Assembly: GCF_029931775.1 (NCBI RefSeq) | Contig: NC_079331.1 | Span: 23,623,720 to 23,687,719, forward strand | DNA: 64,000 bases | Reading direction: 5' to 3' | Origin: Euleptes europaea | Lineage: Eukaryota > Chordata > Lepidosauria > Squamata > Sphaerodactylidae | Shown here: positions 20,946 to 32,801 of the stretch, piece after piece | Layout: each line of letters opens with the position of its first letter | Numbering within the stretch: position 1 is the first letter of the stretch | Notes under the pieces: model-generated | The model's database searches: none | Told to the model about the DNA's origin: nothing | What the model saw: the letters and a program-made list of their open reading frames with translations, nothing else | Made by a program: the position numbers and the translations under genes

Positions 20946-21475
20946 ACCTGGGAGTTTGCAAACCATGGAAAGGGACAGAGGCAGCTAACTGCATAATGAG
21001 CAGGAGGGGGTGGAATTTCCCCTTTTGCATCGGACCCGGGACCAGGCAAATGCATTCTTTAAGTAACCATTTGAAAACCAGTTTTGAGCAAGCATCAAAA
21101 TAGACCTAACCGATCTTATGAATGAGGGAAAACCTGAGGACACACAACTGAAGCCCCCCCTCAAACCAGAGAGAGAGAGACTCAAGGGGGCACACACACC
21201 CCAGGCAGAATGGGCGAAAGCCCCTTTGGCTCCCCCCCCCCACCCACAGAAACTGCTCCCTCCCCACACACACACAGACTCTGTTTCCCACACACACACA
21301 CACACAGAGAAAAATTATAGATTAAAGCCCCCAAAGGGGTCTTACTGTGGCTGTCTTCTGTTCCATCAGGAGCGGCTGGGAGGACTGGGTAATCCAATAT
21401 GATTCCATTTAAGCACAGAAGGTTTTGCCGCTCTGGAGATGCATACAGTATCGCATCCATTCATCCCAATAGGGA

Positions 21476-21925
21476 AAAGGGGAAAGCCCTTATCTCGGGA
21501 CCCTTTGACCCAATGTTTACAAAACTTGGGGGGTCTCTTACGAAGCCTCGTCTGAAGCTATGCTGAATGTTTGGGGGCTGCACCCCCAAAAATGCGCCCC
21601 CTGCAGCCATGGAAAGAGAAAAGGGGGGAGCCCATATTTCTGCCCCCATTGAACCCATCTTTGCAAAACTTGGGGGGTTTCTTAAGAAGGCTCGTCTGAA
21701 GCTATGCTGAAAGTTTGGGGGCTGCACCCCCAAAAAAGCGCCCCCTGCAGCCACAGAAATGGAAAAGGGGCGGAGGGAAAAGGGGTGGAGCCCATATCTC
21801 AGGACCCCCTGACCCAATGTTTACAAAACTTGGGGGGTCTCTTAAGAAGGCTTGTCTGAAGCTCCGCTGAAAGTTTGGGGTCTCTACCCCCAAAAATGCG
21901 CCCCCTGCAGCCACGGAAAGGAGCG
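21476..21925. repeat. Three-unit tandem array, about 150 bp period
   Basis: Each unit has a CCATTG/CCAATGTTTACAAAAC-like start, CTTGGGGGGT, AGGCTCGTCTGAAGCTATGC, GAAAGTTTGGGGGC and AATGCGCCCCCTGCAGCCA. A fourth, inverted copy is near 20560-20715. Confidence 0.85.
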
Positions 21926-22278
21926 AATGTGCACAAGCACCTCCCCATGAGGATTTCTCTCTCTCTCTCTCTCCCCCTGGCCCGGCCGCGCAGCAGCTGA
22001 TTCCTCCAGTACTCAATCCTGACTGATTGGCCAGAAGAAGACCCAGCTTGGCCACCGATTGGCCGGGGGAGGAGAATGCTGCTTACTGACGATTATGCTG
22101 CTTACTGATGCCCCAAATTTGCCGAATTTATTCGTGAACTCCCGAACTCGCTGAATTCGGCTCCCCCGGTTTTTCACCATTTTTGAGTTCGGTTCATCCC
22201 GAACTAAAAACTGCCGAGTCAGGGGAAATTCGGCTGTTTTTCAGTTCGGCCCGAACCGAATCGACAGCCCTATGGCTG

Positions 22279-22454
22279 ACCACTGTTGGAAACAGAATGC
22301 TGGATTGTGTAGAACTTAGGCCAAATTCTGCGGGGCGTTTCCCAGATTATTTTTTCCCTTTTGCCACGGACATCAAGGGGGACTTGCTCTCATCTCATCA
22401 AGGTGGGGGGGGGGCTTTATACTTTGCTTGTGGATTCCCAAAAGAGTCTGCCGA
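22279..22454. other. Intergenic, nothing recognised
   Basis: Short spacer between the hAT-like element and a SINE. Confidence 0.4.
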
Positions 22455-22757
22455 GGAGGGGGAGGAGGGGTTGGTTTTTATATGCCGACTTTCTCTACCA
22501 CTTAAGAAAGATTCAAACCGGTTTACAACCCCCTTCCCTTCCCCTCCCCTCAACATACACCTTGTGAGGTTAGTGGGTCTGAGAGCTCTAAGAGAGCTGT
22601 GACTAGCCCCAGGTCATCCAGCTGGCTTCGTGTGTAGGAGTGGGGAAACCAACCCAGTTCACCAGATTAGAGTCCACCTCTCATATGGAGGAGTGGGGAA
22701 TGAAGCCTGGTTCTCCACGACACCATCCTAACCCTAACCCCTACACCATGCTGGCTT
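22455..22757 (-). mobile_element. CTT-family tRNA SINE
   Basis: GGTTGGTTTTTATATGCCG, CTTTCTCTACCACTTAAG and CAACCCAGTTCACCAGATTA lead to CCCTACACCATGCTGGC at the head end. The head is slightly rearranged. Confidence 0.85.
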
Positions 22758-23045
22758 TCAACCAGGAAAAGCAGCAAATGTTTGAAATTGATATATGTGT
22801 TTCATTGCTGCTGGAAAGAAGCTACAGACTGCACGGGCCCTGGGTGGGACGCAGTGGGGCATTCCTCCGACTCCTCTCCTTGTTCTGCTACTTTATTCCC
22901 TTTCTCTTTCTTCTCCCACGTGCAGAGAAGATGCTTTGGAATCCAGATGTGTCAGACTTTGCACAGCTGGCACATGGCAGATGAAAGAAAGTGAAAAGGT
23001 CTCATCCTTCTCTGGGAGATGTGAGAATGAGAAACTGCTGCCCCC
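22758..23045. other. Intergenic, nothing recognised
   Basis: No gene or repeat identified. Confidence 0.4.
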
Positions 23046-23425
23046 AAGAATAGCTTCAGAGGATAGCCGTGTTGGTAGAACCGCTGGATTCAAGTTCAGT
23101 AGCGCCTTGGAAACCAACCAGATTTTTGGGGTGTAAGCTTTGGGAGTCAAGGCTGGAGCTTTGGGGGGTTACCGTATTATGTATTCCCACCGATGTATTA
23201 AGAGTTTGAAAATGTTATAAAAAATACTGTCTTCCAACCATTTTTTAGCCGTGGCATCCAAAAACCCTTTTAAAGCGATGTTTTTTATAACATTTTCAGA
23301 CTCTTAATACATTGCTGGGAATACATAATACGGTAACCCCTATGACTCTCAAAAGCTTACAACCTGAAAATCTGGTTAGTCTCTAAGGCGCTGCTGGACT
23401 CTAATAGTTCTGCTGCTGCCAAGAG
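23046..23425. mobile_element. Compound palindrome with family-B arms
   Basis: The outer arms are family-B sequence in opposite orientation: GATAGCCGTGTTGG...GTGTAAGCTTTGGGAGTC on the left, and GACTCTCAAAAGCTTACAAC...GCTGCTGGACTC on the right. The inner arms (about 23165-23226 and 23281-23340) are a second inverted repeat, GGTTACCGTATTATGTATTC against GAATACATAATACGGTAACC. About 54 bases form the centre. It is either a two-copy head-to-head insertion or a palindromic element with its own inner domain. Confidence 0.6.
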
Positions 23426-26054
23426 TCTCCAGTGTGGTTTGACGTGGCCTTCCTTCCCTAGGATACTTTTGCCTCAGAGCCCTCCTGAGAAAGGGGAAGG
23501 GGGGAGATTCACCCCAATCGGACCCCTGATCTGTTGTGTTTCTAAAACGAAGGCCCTTCTCCCTCCCTGAGGAGGGCCTGTGTCCACCCACCCACACCTT
23601 TCCAGATCCACTGAGGCGGCGTTTGTTCACTGCATTCAGTTCATACTTGGCATGAGTAGAAACGACTCCGAGTTTCTCTTGTCGCTCCCAAAGCAAACAG
23701 GGATGAGATCCAGTTTAACTCGAACCAGATGACAGCCCTTATTGCAGGAGCTCTAGGAGGCGGCAAGATGAAGGCGCTGGGCTCTTACTAACAGTGTTGA
23801 GAAAGGAAGCAACGTCCGGCCTTAAACAAAACGCTACCTGCTTGGTAGAGCTTGGCTGGAAGGGCAGTTTTCGCGCATCTGGTTTGATTAAGGCTATTGC
23901 TGTGCGGAGCTACCCTTCCTAGGCAGTCACGGCTCAAGCATCTCTTTTTGGCTGTTGCCGAAGAGGAAACCCAGAACAGCAGGGAGGGAAGTTGCCAGCA
24001 GACCAAAGCCACGACTGAAGACTTCAGCAGTGGGAAGTGTGTGCCTGCAAAGCAGAGAGGCTCAGGCGGATCGAGCAATTAAGGCCAGCTGCAAGCCTGA
24101 GGCATCGGAAGTTTGGGGGGGGTGTGTTAGCTAGCCTGAATCATAGAGGAAGGAGGGGATTGGACCTAAAAAGGGCACTGCCAGACTGCCAGGAAGCTCT
24201 GCATTGCTTTCATCGCCACTGCGAAGGCAGAGCCAAGCACAATGCTGATGGAGCTTCCGCACCTGGGAGTTTTGTGCGCACTTTCCCCCATCTTTTCCAA
24301 TTTTCCCCTTCCACAGGAAGGAGCAACTCCGCATTGGCTCTCAAGGGCGTGCTTGTCACATCGCTGTGCCCCATCAGTTTTGTTCTTCATTTACACACAA
24401 TAGAGGATGCTATTAACAGTCAAAACACGTAACTGGCAACAGACCATTATAGCAGGATAGCAATTACGGTTAGTTTTTTTTTTTAAGCCCCCCTCAAACC
24501 TCACAAAATAACGCAAAATAAGGAAAAATAACGCTGGGGAAAACTTGTTGATGTGGGAGGGACATTTGCAGGGCAGGAAAAAGTGGCCCATTCCTTCCTT
24601 CCAGTGTGCTAACCTGCTTTTTCTTTCCAAAAGATTATAGAAAGGTTTGGGGGAGAGAGCGTGCTGAAGATAGGGAAAACCTGGAAACGGGGCAATCGCA
24701 GCATGTGACATCATATGGAATTCCACTCCCCCCCCCAAAAAAAAGAGCTCCCATTGGGAAGCCAAAGCAGAGAAACCCCTCCATAAGGACGCAGCCCACA
24801 GTCTTTCATAAACTCTGGACCTGAAAGGGTAACTGAATGCTGGAGCTGAGAACAGAGAATTTTTTCTAAAAATCTTTGTTGATCTCAGTTCCAATATTCA
24901 TGTAAAAAAACCCAACAGTTGAAATTTGAATTACAGTAGTCAGCTTTTGCTACGCTGTTGGATTTGGAGGAATTTAGAGTGGGGAATCGCATCCAAGGAG
25001 GCTTTAGCAAGGTGGTTCTGTGATGACCTTCCAAGTCATCAACAAAGCATAAAAACAAAACATAAAAACTAACCACCACCCCAATCAAATTTTGAAAAGA
25101 GAGTTTTGCAATTGGAATTTCCCGACATGCTTCTGAATTCTGAATGGGTGTAAAACTCGGGGGGGGAGGGGGCTGAGGCTTATGAGTTCCTTCCTTCCCT
25201 GCCAGAATCCTGGTATTCATGGAATCCTGCTTGTGCTCTTCCACATTCATCTGCAGATAAGGCCAAGCTGGTTCAAAGGAACCCTGGCAAACAAAGCACA
25301 GTCAGCCACAATGGCAGGAAAGGGGCCCTCACCATCCAAGCATCCGTTCCTGTAGCCCCACCGGACATCTTGAGTTATTCTTGCTGGCGCAGTGGGGCTC
25401 TGGGACAGATCCTTTCAGATTCTTAAAGAATCTGAGCCAGCCTCCTAAATTCTTAACTTAGTCCATCTTGATGAAGGTCAGGGTCCCAGGGATGGGTTGG
25501 GTTGTTAAAACAACCCAGGAACAAGATAAGTCGTGTGCCCCCTCCAGGGGCAGTATAGGAGGGGGGCATGGTGGTGGCCCCCACCACTGTATAGCTCCAA
25601 GCCAAAAAGCTCCACAGGGCTGCCTGCTCTACTCCCAGTGCTGTGGGCTGCCAGCTGTCTCCAGGGCTGCAGCCCACAAGGAATTGCCTTTGTGATGGGG
25701 AACGCTGTTAAGCACATGAGCACAGCCAGGAAAAAGAAGCTGGCAATCCCAGAAGTGCAAATGGCCAGAATTAGTGTGGGGGAAGACAATGATGCAGGTG
25801 AGCCCCTGAAGGTATTTGGAGGTGACCCTTTCCAAACATTCTTTCTGAATTAGGAACAGACTACAGTCAGGAATAATTCAAGTGCTGACTAAGCATTCAG
25901 AAACAGCCTTGACACCAATATGAAGATGCAGATGCCAAGACGCATGCAGAGAAATGTCCACTGTGGTGGCTTCCACGCTTTCCAGCCTCTGATGCAGCAA
26001 CAATTTTGCTGGAGATCTCAGAAATAAGAACCATCAGAGGGCTCTGTGGGGAGC
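23426..26054. other. Unique intergenic sequence
   Basis: About 2.6 kb with no recognised mobile element, exon or RNA gene. A T-rich run at 24473-24484 and a short foldback (GGGTTGTTAAAACAACCC) near 25500 are the only local features. Confidence 0.45.
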
Positions 26055-26482
26055 TGTCAGACTCCAGGACCTCATTGCATCTCAGGAATAAACTTTGCTC
26101 CAGACGTGGCAGAGAGTTTTAAAAGTTTTATTAAGAAAGCAAACGAGTTCAGTGGTCTATACAACGTAAGGTTAGAATGGCGACGCGGATTTTACAGATC
26201 AGCTTTATAGGATGCACACACTAGAATTGTTTACATGTAATGGCTTTGAAATGCAAAACATCAGAGTTCTCTCCAACTTCAAGAGAGAGAGGGTTCCAAC
26301 AAAATCACACCTTGAGAACAGAGTAGATTTACAATAGGAAGGCTACTTTGAAATGGAGACATCGGAGCCTCTGGCCATAGCACCTCTCTCCCAAACTGAA
26401 GAGACTTTCCCACGGGACCAAAAGATGTGGGGGGGAATACGGAGCTTGCTATCCAGGGCTCGACTGCATGCCCTCGCTGACA
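26055..26482 (-). repeat. 3' LTR of the chromovirus
   Basis: The 428 bp runs from TGTCAGACTCCAGG to CTCGCTGACA on the plus strand, with TG...CA ends, and is about 97 percent identical to 29468-29898. Confidence 0.93.
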
Positions 26483-26499
26483 CTCCGCCTCCCCAAAAC

Positions 26500-27800
26500 C
26501 CCCCCCCTGGGGTTTCTCGGTTTGGCGGGGTAGTGGTGATGGAAATCCGCTACTAGGGTGGGGGCTTGTACGTGTACAGCGGACACCCACTCATCGTGAC
26601 CAGAATTCAGATGTTTCCAATGTACGAGATACTCCAACTGGCCCCTCCGCACCCGAGAGTCTAATACCTTGGAGATCTCAAAGTGCTGTTCCTCTTGCAC
26701 CATGATCGGGTTTGCAGCTGCAGGTTCAGGATGCCATCCGGGCGCCGGTAGGAAGGGTTTTAACAGACTCACATGAAATACCGGGTGCACCCCCTGTAAG
26801 GTTTTTGGCAGTTCCAACTCCACTGTAACCTCATTGATAACCAGGGAGATTGGGAACGGCCCCACAAATTTTTGACTCAGTTTCCTGCACGGGCGTAAAT
26901 ACCTGAGATTCTTGGTGGAGAGGTACACCTTCCCTCCGACCTTCAACTCCCACTGGTGCGCCCTGCGTTTGTCAGCTTGCACCTTGTACCTGTCCTTTGC
27001 CTGTTCCAAGTTTTTTACAAGCCAGGGCCAAGTGTTCCTCAATGTGTTAGCTCACACCGACACCTCGGGGGGGGGTCGCCATCCGGCGGGAGGGGTATGG
27101 CCCCCAAGGGTCCGAAATCCATCCCGTAGTCCACTTTGAATGGGCTTATACCGGTCACAGAGTGTATCGAGTTATTGTAGGCATATTCCGCCAAAGGCAG
27201 CAGATCGATCCAATTGTCTTGATGGTAATTTACAAAACAACGCAAGTAACATTCTACCACTGCATTAACCCTTTTGGTCTTGGTGATAGGCTGAAGACAA
27301 TCCAAATTGTACACCCACTAGTCCTAAAAACGCTTTCCAGAATTTTGACACGAATACGGACCCCCTGTCACTCACGACGTTCCGCGGAAAGCCGTGTAGT
27401 CTGAAGATGTGGTGTACAAACAAGCGCACCAGTTTGTGTGCCGATGGCATTCCTTCACACGGAACGAGATGAACTTGCTTAGAGAAGATATCCGTGATCA
27501 CCCACAGAACCGTCTTTCTCTGGCCTGATGGGAGGTCGGTTATGAAATCCATCCCAATCACCCGCCAGGGTGCCTCTGGGGTCTCTAGGGGCTTTAGCAA
27601 TCCCAGGGGCTTTCCCATCAAGCGCTTGCTTGTCGCACACACAGAAAAAGATTTAATGAACACATCGATGTCCTGGCGCATTCCCGGCCACCAGAACTGC
27701 CTTCTTACTAGGTGCAAGGATTTCACAAACCCGAAATGCCCCCCCATTTTGGAACTGTGGCTCCATTCCAATACCTCTCGCCGCAGCTCCAGGGAGACGT
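26500..27800 (-). pseudogene. Integrase and chromodomain relic of the chromovirus
   Basis: Recognisable parts include the integrase N-terminal side (RRQFWWPGMRQDI), the catalytic-core side (WRVIGMDFITDLP, then FPRNVVSDRGSVF), a GPF-type region (SQKFVGPFPI) and a chromodomain. This is a fossil and is not expected to make a working protein. Confidence 0.85.
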
Positions 27801-28089
27801 AGTGTTTGTCCTTATGGGTACCATCCTCGTCCGTCGCCTGGGACGGGAGAGAATCTCCCCCCCACTTCCACCAAAGAGCCTCCCCCCACCTCCTCTTGAC
27901 GGCTTTGGGAAGGTTCTCCGGAACTGCCCAGAATCAGGAGACAGCAGCATCCGACTTTTGAGAGGAGACTGGAAATGGCTCCTCAGCCCTGTTCTCCCGC
28001 TCTTGCTGAAGGGATTCCCCCCCTCCCCAGAGACTGTATTCAGAAGATCCCCAGGGGCCACCGGGGGTGAGGAGGCAGGAGCGGCTTCC

Positions 28090-28560
28090 TCTCAAGAGGG
28101 ATTTGGGGTTGGCCCTCCCGCCGCAGCGCGGGTTTGGGCTCTGGTCAGAACTCCTGCACTATTCCCTTCCGGAGTCAAACCCAGGTGTTCCCGTGTAAAG
28201 AGAGAACCAACCGGCCGCTCAACCTTACATTCATATTGCGACATTCGGGATAGCCCGTCGGCAAGGCAGTTTTCCTTCCTGGGCATGTGTTTAATGGTGA
28301 AACGAAACTTGGAGAAAAAGTCAGCCCAGCGCAGCTGTTTGGCGGACAGCTTTCGCTGACCCAAAATAGCCTCAAGGTTCCGATGGTCTGTCCAGACCTC
28401 AAAAGGTTCGACCACCCCCTCCAGGAACTGCCGCCAGACCGTGAGGGCATGCTTAATTGCCATGGCCTCCTTTTCCCCTATCGGCCAGTTGAGCTTCGCT
28501 CCACTCCCTTTTCTTGCATGATAGGGATAAAAAGTCCTGTGCATACTCACTCACTGAGCG
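28090..28560 (-). pseudogene. RNase H relic of the chromovirus
   Basis: The family motifs KLNWPIGEKEAMAI, FEVWTDHRNLEAI and KHMPRKENCLADGLSR identify the RNase H end of a Ty3/gypsy Pol. Confidence 0.85.
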
Positions 28561-28615
28561 GGTCCCGTCTCAAACGACGCATGGCAATCTTCGCCTTCTC
28601 CCCCCTATGGGGATC

Positions 28616-29407
28616 CTAAAAACAGCGTCGCAGAGCAGACAAAAATTCCTCCAAGGATTTCAAGACCCTGGGCATAGTTTCTACCACCGTCACTGCCCAT
28701 TCTACCGCCTCCTTCTCCAGCAGGCTGATCACGTACCTGACCCGAGCTTCCTCCGAGGCAAAAGTCTCTCCTTGGTCCTTCATGAAGCCGGAGACTTGGA
28801 GTAGGAAGTGGGGCAGCTGTGTGCGGGATCCGTCAAAGGACACTTTAAGATCCCTAGCAGTAGGGCGTCTGGGCGTGGGTGCCTCCCCACCGATGAGCGG
28901 TTCCGTAGTGGGCCGCGAGCTTGCTTGGGGTTGCTGCGAGGATTGTCTGAGCTCTCTCACAGCCTCCATAACAGCAGCCAAGTCCCTCTGCAGAGCCTCC
29001 AACTGAGTCTGCAGGTCCCGGTTCTGTAGAACTAACGTCTGGTTCTGTCCACGTAGCAGGGTAGCCTCCTCTGCCGTGAGGACAGGAGTGCGGGCGAGCG
29101 AGGGCTCCTTCCACCACTCTCCAGGAGCGACCTCCCGGCTTCGCTCTTCCCCTTCTCCATACCAAGCAGTTAGCGGTCCTCGGTATAACTCGCCCCATGG
29201 TTCTGACGCTGCCCGTTCGCCGGTTACGACCCTGTGTCGCTGTCCGGTCTCCGAAGGCAAGGAGTTCCACATCGGCCTCCCAGGGACATCGGTAGGCCCT
29301 GGCGGGTGTTGCTCCGGGGTCGTTTCTTCCCGGCCAACCTCAATATCAATGACGGTCTGCTGAAGGTCCTCTCTTGCTGCGAGCGGATTTGAGGATTGTG
29401 CAGACAT
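28616..29407 (-). pseudogene. Gag-like relic of the chromovirus
   Basis: A predicted coiled-coil stretch (NQTLVLQNRDLQTQLEALQR) is followed by the retrotransposon-Gag signature (FDGSRTQLPHFLLQV, then EEARVRYVISLLEKEAVEW). This is the type of Gag from which the mammalian SIRH/RTL genes were domesticated, but nothing here suggests domestication. Confidence 0.8.
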
Positions 29408-29467
29408 ACTAATACTAACTAACTCCTAACACAAAAATAAAAAAGATGGCTGGAGATTCTAACCTAC

Positions 29468-29898
29468 TGTCAGACTCCAGGACCTCGTTGCATCTCAGGA
29501 ATAATAAACTTCGCTCCAGACGTGGCAGAGAGTTTTAAAAGTTTTATTAAGAAAGGAAACGAGTTCAGTGGTCTATACAACTTAAGGTTAGAATGGCGAC
29601 GCGGATTTTACAGATCAGCTTTATAGGATGCACACACTAGAATTGTTTACATGTAATGGCTTTGAAATGCAAAACATCAGAGTTCTCTCCAACTTCAAGA
29701 GAGAGAGGGTTCCGGCAAAATCACACCTTGAGATCAGAGTAGATTTACAATAGGAAGGCTACTTTGAAATGGAGACATCGGAGCCTCTGGCCATAGCACC
29801 TCTCTCCCAAACTGAAGAGACTTTCCCACGGGACCAAAAGGTGTGGGGGGAAACACGGAGCTTGCTATCCGGGGCTCGACTGCATGCCCTTGCTGACA
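29468..29898 (-). repeat. 5' LTR of the chromovirus
   Basis: The 431 bp runs from TGTCAGACTCC to TTGCTGACA on the plus strand and is the partner of 26055-26482. Confidence 0.93.
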
Positions 29899-31198
29899 GG
29901 AACTCCACATTCCTGCTGCGTTATGGTAGGCTAATAGCCCATGGCTACCCTGGTACACCCAGCAAGGTGTTCAGGATTGGAGCTAGTGTGAGAGGATGGA
30001 ACAGTGCTGTCTAGCCAAAGACGAACAGGGGTCTTGTTTGGGCCAATGCTACAGAAGCTGACTGGGCAATGTTCAGACTTGTTTTATCATGCTTTCCCCT
30101 GAAAGGAACATTGATGGTGCATGGAAGACAGAGACAAAGGACCTTTTGGCATTCCTATAGCCCTCCTGCAGTAGACCAGACACGCTTTGTCAAATCTTAT
30201 CAATTCCATTCAGATGGACCCAGTAATCTCTTCAAGTAGCCAGCCAAGTAGCCTCTGACTCACCCTGCCAAGAACATTTCCAGTCTCACCTTCATTTCCA
30301 GTTCTATACCCACAAGTACCCAGCCACAAGTACCCAGACATTGTTTCTGATTTGCCTCACCTCCTGGCTCTATTCTACTGCACCCTCCTAATCCAATCTA
30401 GAGCAATCAAGCCTTTGTCCCTGGCAATGACCAGCCATTTCCAGCCATGGCCAGGTGCAGTGAGACACAGCCTCCAGCAACATCCCGGGGTATAAATATA
30501 CCCCCATTCGCCACAGTAAATGGCTGGTGTATTTCCCTTGGACCCCAAAGAGTGAGCCCTGCCCTTGCGCGCCGTCCTTCTTCTCCTTCCCTTCTTGCAG
30601 TTGCCATTCTGGACCTTACTCTCCAGATCAGGTAATTATAAGCCCCCCGGGAACCATCAATCCTTTACTTCCTCACACCTTTACTTTCTGAGTTCTGTAT
30701 GTATTGGGAATTTTGTGTGTATGCACAAACAAATTGGACTATTTTAATAAAACCCTTAAATTTCACAAAACGCTTCTTTATTCGGAACCTTTTCCACTGG
30801 TGTGCTCATCTGGCGTAGAAATTGGTTTAAAGATCCCCATGCCAACCTCTTCCGAAGCTTTACTGGTCTCCAGCTAATTTCCCCCAATAAAAGGAGACCC
30901 CTCTGCTTGACGTAACAGCTGGAGGTGAAGGTGTTCCAGGCAGACCTTATTTTCCAAAGGAATGTTTCAGCACATTGCAGTTCCGGAAGATTTGGTGTCC
31001 TTGCAGGTTTTTGCCCAGTCATGCCTGCCTGGTTTGCTCGTGGGGGGAGACACAGGCAGGTGCACAAAACAGGATTTCTTGTAGCATCATCAGCAGGTTT
31101 CCAAGGGCAGCTGATCAGCAAGCCCAGCACTGCTTGCTTTCCTCTTCCTCTCCTCTCCTGTGATGCTGCTACAGGGTTTCCTCAATTCAAGGAAGTAT
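29899..31198. other. Unique sequence, possible old LTR-like promoter block
   Basis: A TATAAATA box at 30491-30498 is followed about 250 bp later by AATAAA (30746-30751). That spacing could belong to an old LTR or to an unrelated transcription unit. No ends or target-site duplication were found. Confidence 0.3.
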
Positions 31199-31392
31199 GC
31201 ACCATGCGCTAAAGTTAAAAAGGTAAAGGCAGTCATTCCCCTGTGCGAGCACAGGGCCATTACGGACCCACGGGGTGAGGATGGATGGAAGTCTGAATCA
31301 ATCTTGAGCCACCTATCTGAAACTGAACTCAGGTCGTGAGCAGAGCTTTGACTGCAGTACTGCAGCTTACCACTCTGTGCCACGGGGCTTAT
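31199..31392 (-). mobile_element. Sauria-type tRNA SINE
   Basis: On the plus strand the 3' tail is AAGGTAAAGGCAGTCATTCC, and the head complement is ACTCAGGTCGTGAGCAGAGC, ACTGCAGTACTGCAGCTTAC and CTCTGTGCCACGGGGCT. This is the squamate SINE with an (ACCTTT)-like tail. Confidence 0.8.
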
Positions 31393-32407
31393 GGTGATCC
31401 CGTAGGGTTTTTAAGGCAAGAGATGCCAAAGTTAAGCAGTCTTAAATCCTGTGGATTTCACCGGGAGAGTCCCCCCCCCTTGCATAATGCTTTCAGGTGA
31501 AAATAATTTGAAAGTGTTCATCTTTGGCCAGCAAATATACAAAATAAATTCCTATTATCATATTGTGAATGTATCGTTTATTTAACATTTTTTCTAGCAC
31601 AAGGCCTTTAAAGAAAAGGTTGCCAAGACTTGCGCCAGATGTTTATTCACTGCAATCCAACATGGAGTTATTCCGTTCTAATCCTATCGCAGTCAACAAG
31701 CTTAGACTAGAGAAACTCTGTGTAGGAGTGCATTGATGGGAATGGTTTCCAGAATCAGGGTATGCTGGACCCCATCACTGTGACTAATCTGAAAGCCACT
31801 GTATGAGTCAGCCAAGAAAGAAAGATACCTCCTTAACAAGTCCCAGCAACAACTTTAAGTGGATTAAGACAACCAGTGTTTTCCCAATGTGCATCACCTT
31901 CTGCAGTACTAGTAAAGGCATACGCGACAAGGTTGTCTAAAGGCATCGGATCTACGATGGTCTGCATAGCCTCTCTTTGTAGCAAGTGTGATTTTTGTGC
32001 AGTCTGTTAGGCTTGAGTTTGGAATATCAAAAACAGGAATATCAAATTCAAGTTCCATATTTGACAAACGGAGCTTTGCCTCTCAGAAGCTTATATCCTA
32101 AAAGTCTTCTTGGTCACTATGCTGCTACTGGACTCAGATCTAGATGTTCCAGACCAGCAAGGAAATGCATTCTAGAGGCTGCTTCCACAGAGAGATTCTT
32201 CTCTGATTTGGCTACCAAACTGGACCTATTTGCGGTCCCCTGGGCAACAACAGTTTATTGGGAAAATAAAGGCCACAGCTTTATTGATTACAACACAAGG
32301 AGCATTGGCAAGGCGTAGGGAAAACAGATCCAAACATTGAATGACCACCCTATCACCCAGTAGATCAATAGATCGATAGAACGACCCCAACCCGCATGTT
32401 GGGGTAG
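31393..32407. other. Intergenic, nothing recognised
   Basis: About 1 kb without an identified gene or repeat. Confidence 0.45.
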
Positions 32408-32801
32408 TGTCAGCCAGGGCATCCATTCGGGCCCCGGATAAGCATATGTTTAGTATCAAAGCCACTTCCTTTCCCGTGGGAAGTTGAGGTATCAGTGTGA
32501 AGACCGGAGGCAGCGATCTCCACTTCAAAGTAAGCCTTCCAATGGTAAAACTGCTATCTGTTCTCGAGGTGGCAAATACTCTTCCTTTGATGTAGCTTAC
32601 CCTTTCATGTCCTACCAATGATGTAACCAAATGTATTGTATGTTCCCTATAAAGATGCCCTGTATTCCCCATACCTGCATTCTGACCTTAAGTTCATTAG
32701 ACCTACTGACCCGTTAGCTTTTCTTAATAAATCTTTAAACTCTCTGCTACGTCTGGAGTGAAGTTTATTGCTGAGATGCAATGGGGTACTGAAGCCTGAC
32801 A
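32408..32801 (+). mobile_element. Solo LTR of the same chromovirus family
   Basis: The 394 bp starts TGTCAGCCAGGGCATCC and ends TGCAATGGGGTACTGAAGCC then TGACA. Both ends match the chromovirus LTR read on its own strand. An exact 5-bp duplication, GGTAG, lies on each side (32403-32407 and 32802-32806). It is more diverged in the middle than the two proviral LTRs are from each other, so it is an older or different subfamily insertion, reduced to one LTR. Confidence 0.88.

Larger units (their letters stand above)
20386..22270. mobile_element. Large hAT-like foldback element rich in TTCGG motifs
   Basis: The left end GGCTGTTGGAAA...ATTCGG and the right end (reverse complement GGGCTGTCGATTCGG) form terminal inverted repeats. 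The 8-base flanks TCTGGCTG (20378-20385) and TATGGCTG (22271-22278) agree at seven positions, as expected for a hAT target-site duplication. Both arms are full of TTCGGCCGAATTCGG-like palindromes. The interior has a module near 20560-20715 that returns in inverted orientation as a three-unit tandem array at 21476-21925. No transposase is visible, so it is non-autonomous. Confidence 0.6.
26055..29898 (-). mobile_element. Ty3/gypsy chromovirus LTR retrotransposon, broken
   Basis: This is a fossil LTR element on the minus strand, bounded by two LTRs in the same orientation and by a 5-bp duplication (GGAGC left, GGAAC right, one difference). Parts seen in order: 5' LTR, a Gag-like region (about 28.6-29.4 kb), RNase H (about 28.1-28.6 kb), integrase (about 27.0-27.8 kb), an integrase C-terminal region with a chromodomain (about 26.5-27.0 kb), a purine-rich tract next to the 3' LTR, and the 3' LTR. 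The chromodomain (LEYLVHWKHLNSGHDEW) places it among chromoviruses. It is broken at several points (at least four) and is shorter than intact relatives. LTR divergence of about 2.5-3 percent suggests an insertion of the order of 10-20 million years ago at a slow reptile rate. Confidence 0.9.

Noticed and set aside
22726-22741. CCTAACCCTAACCCC, telomere-like repeat
   Set aside because: Only about two units, lying inside a decayed SINE head where CTCTTAACCACTACACC is expected; not an interstitial telomere block.
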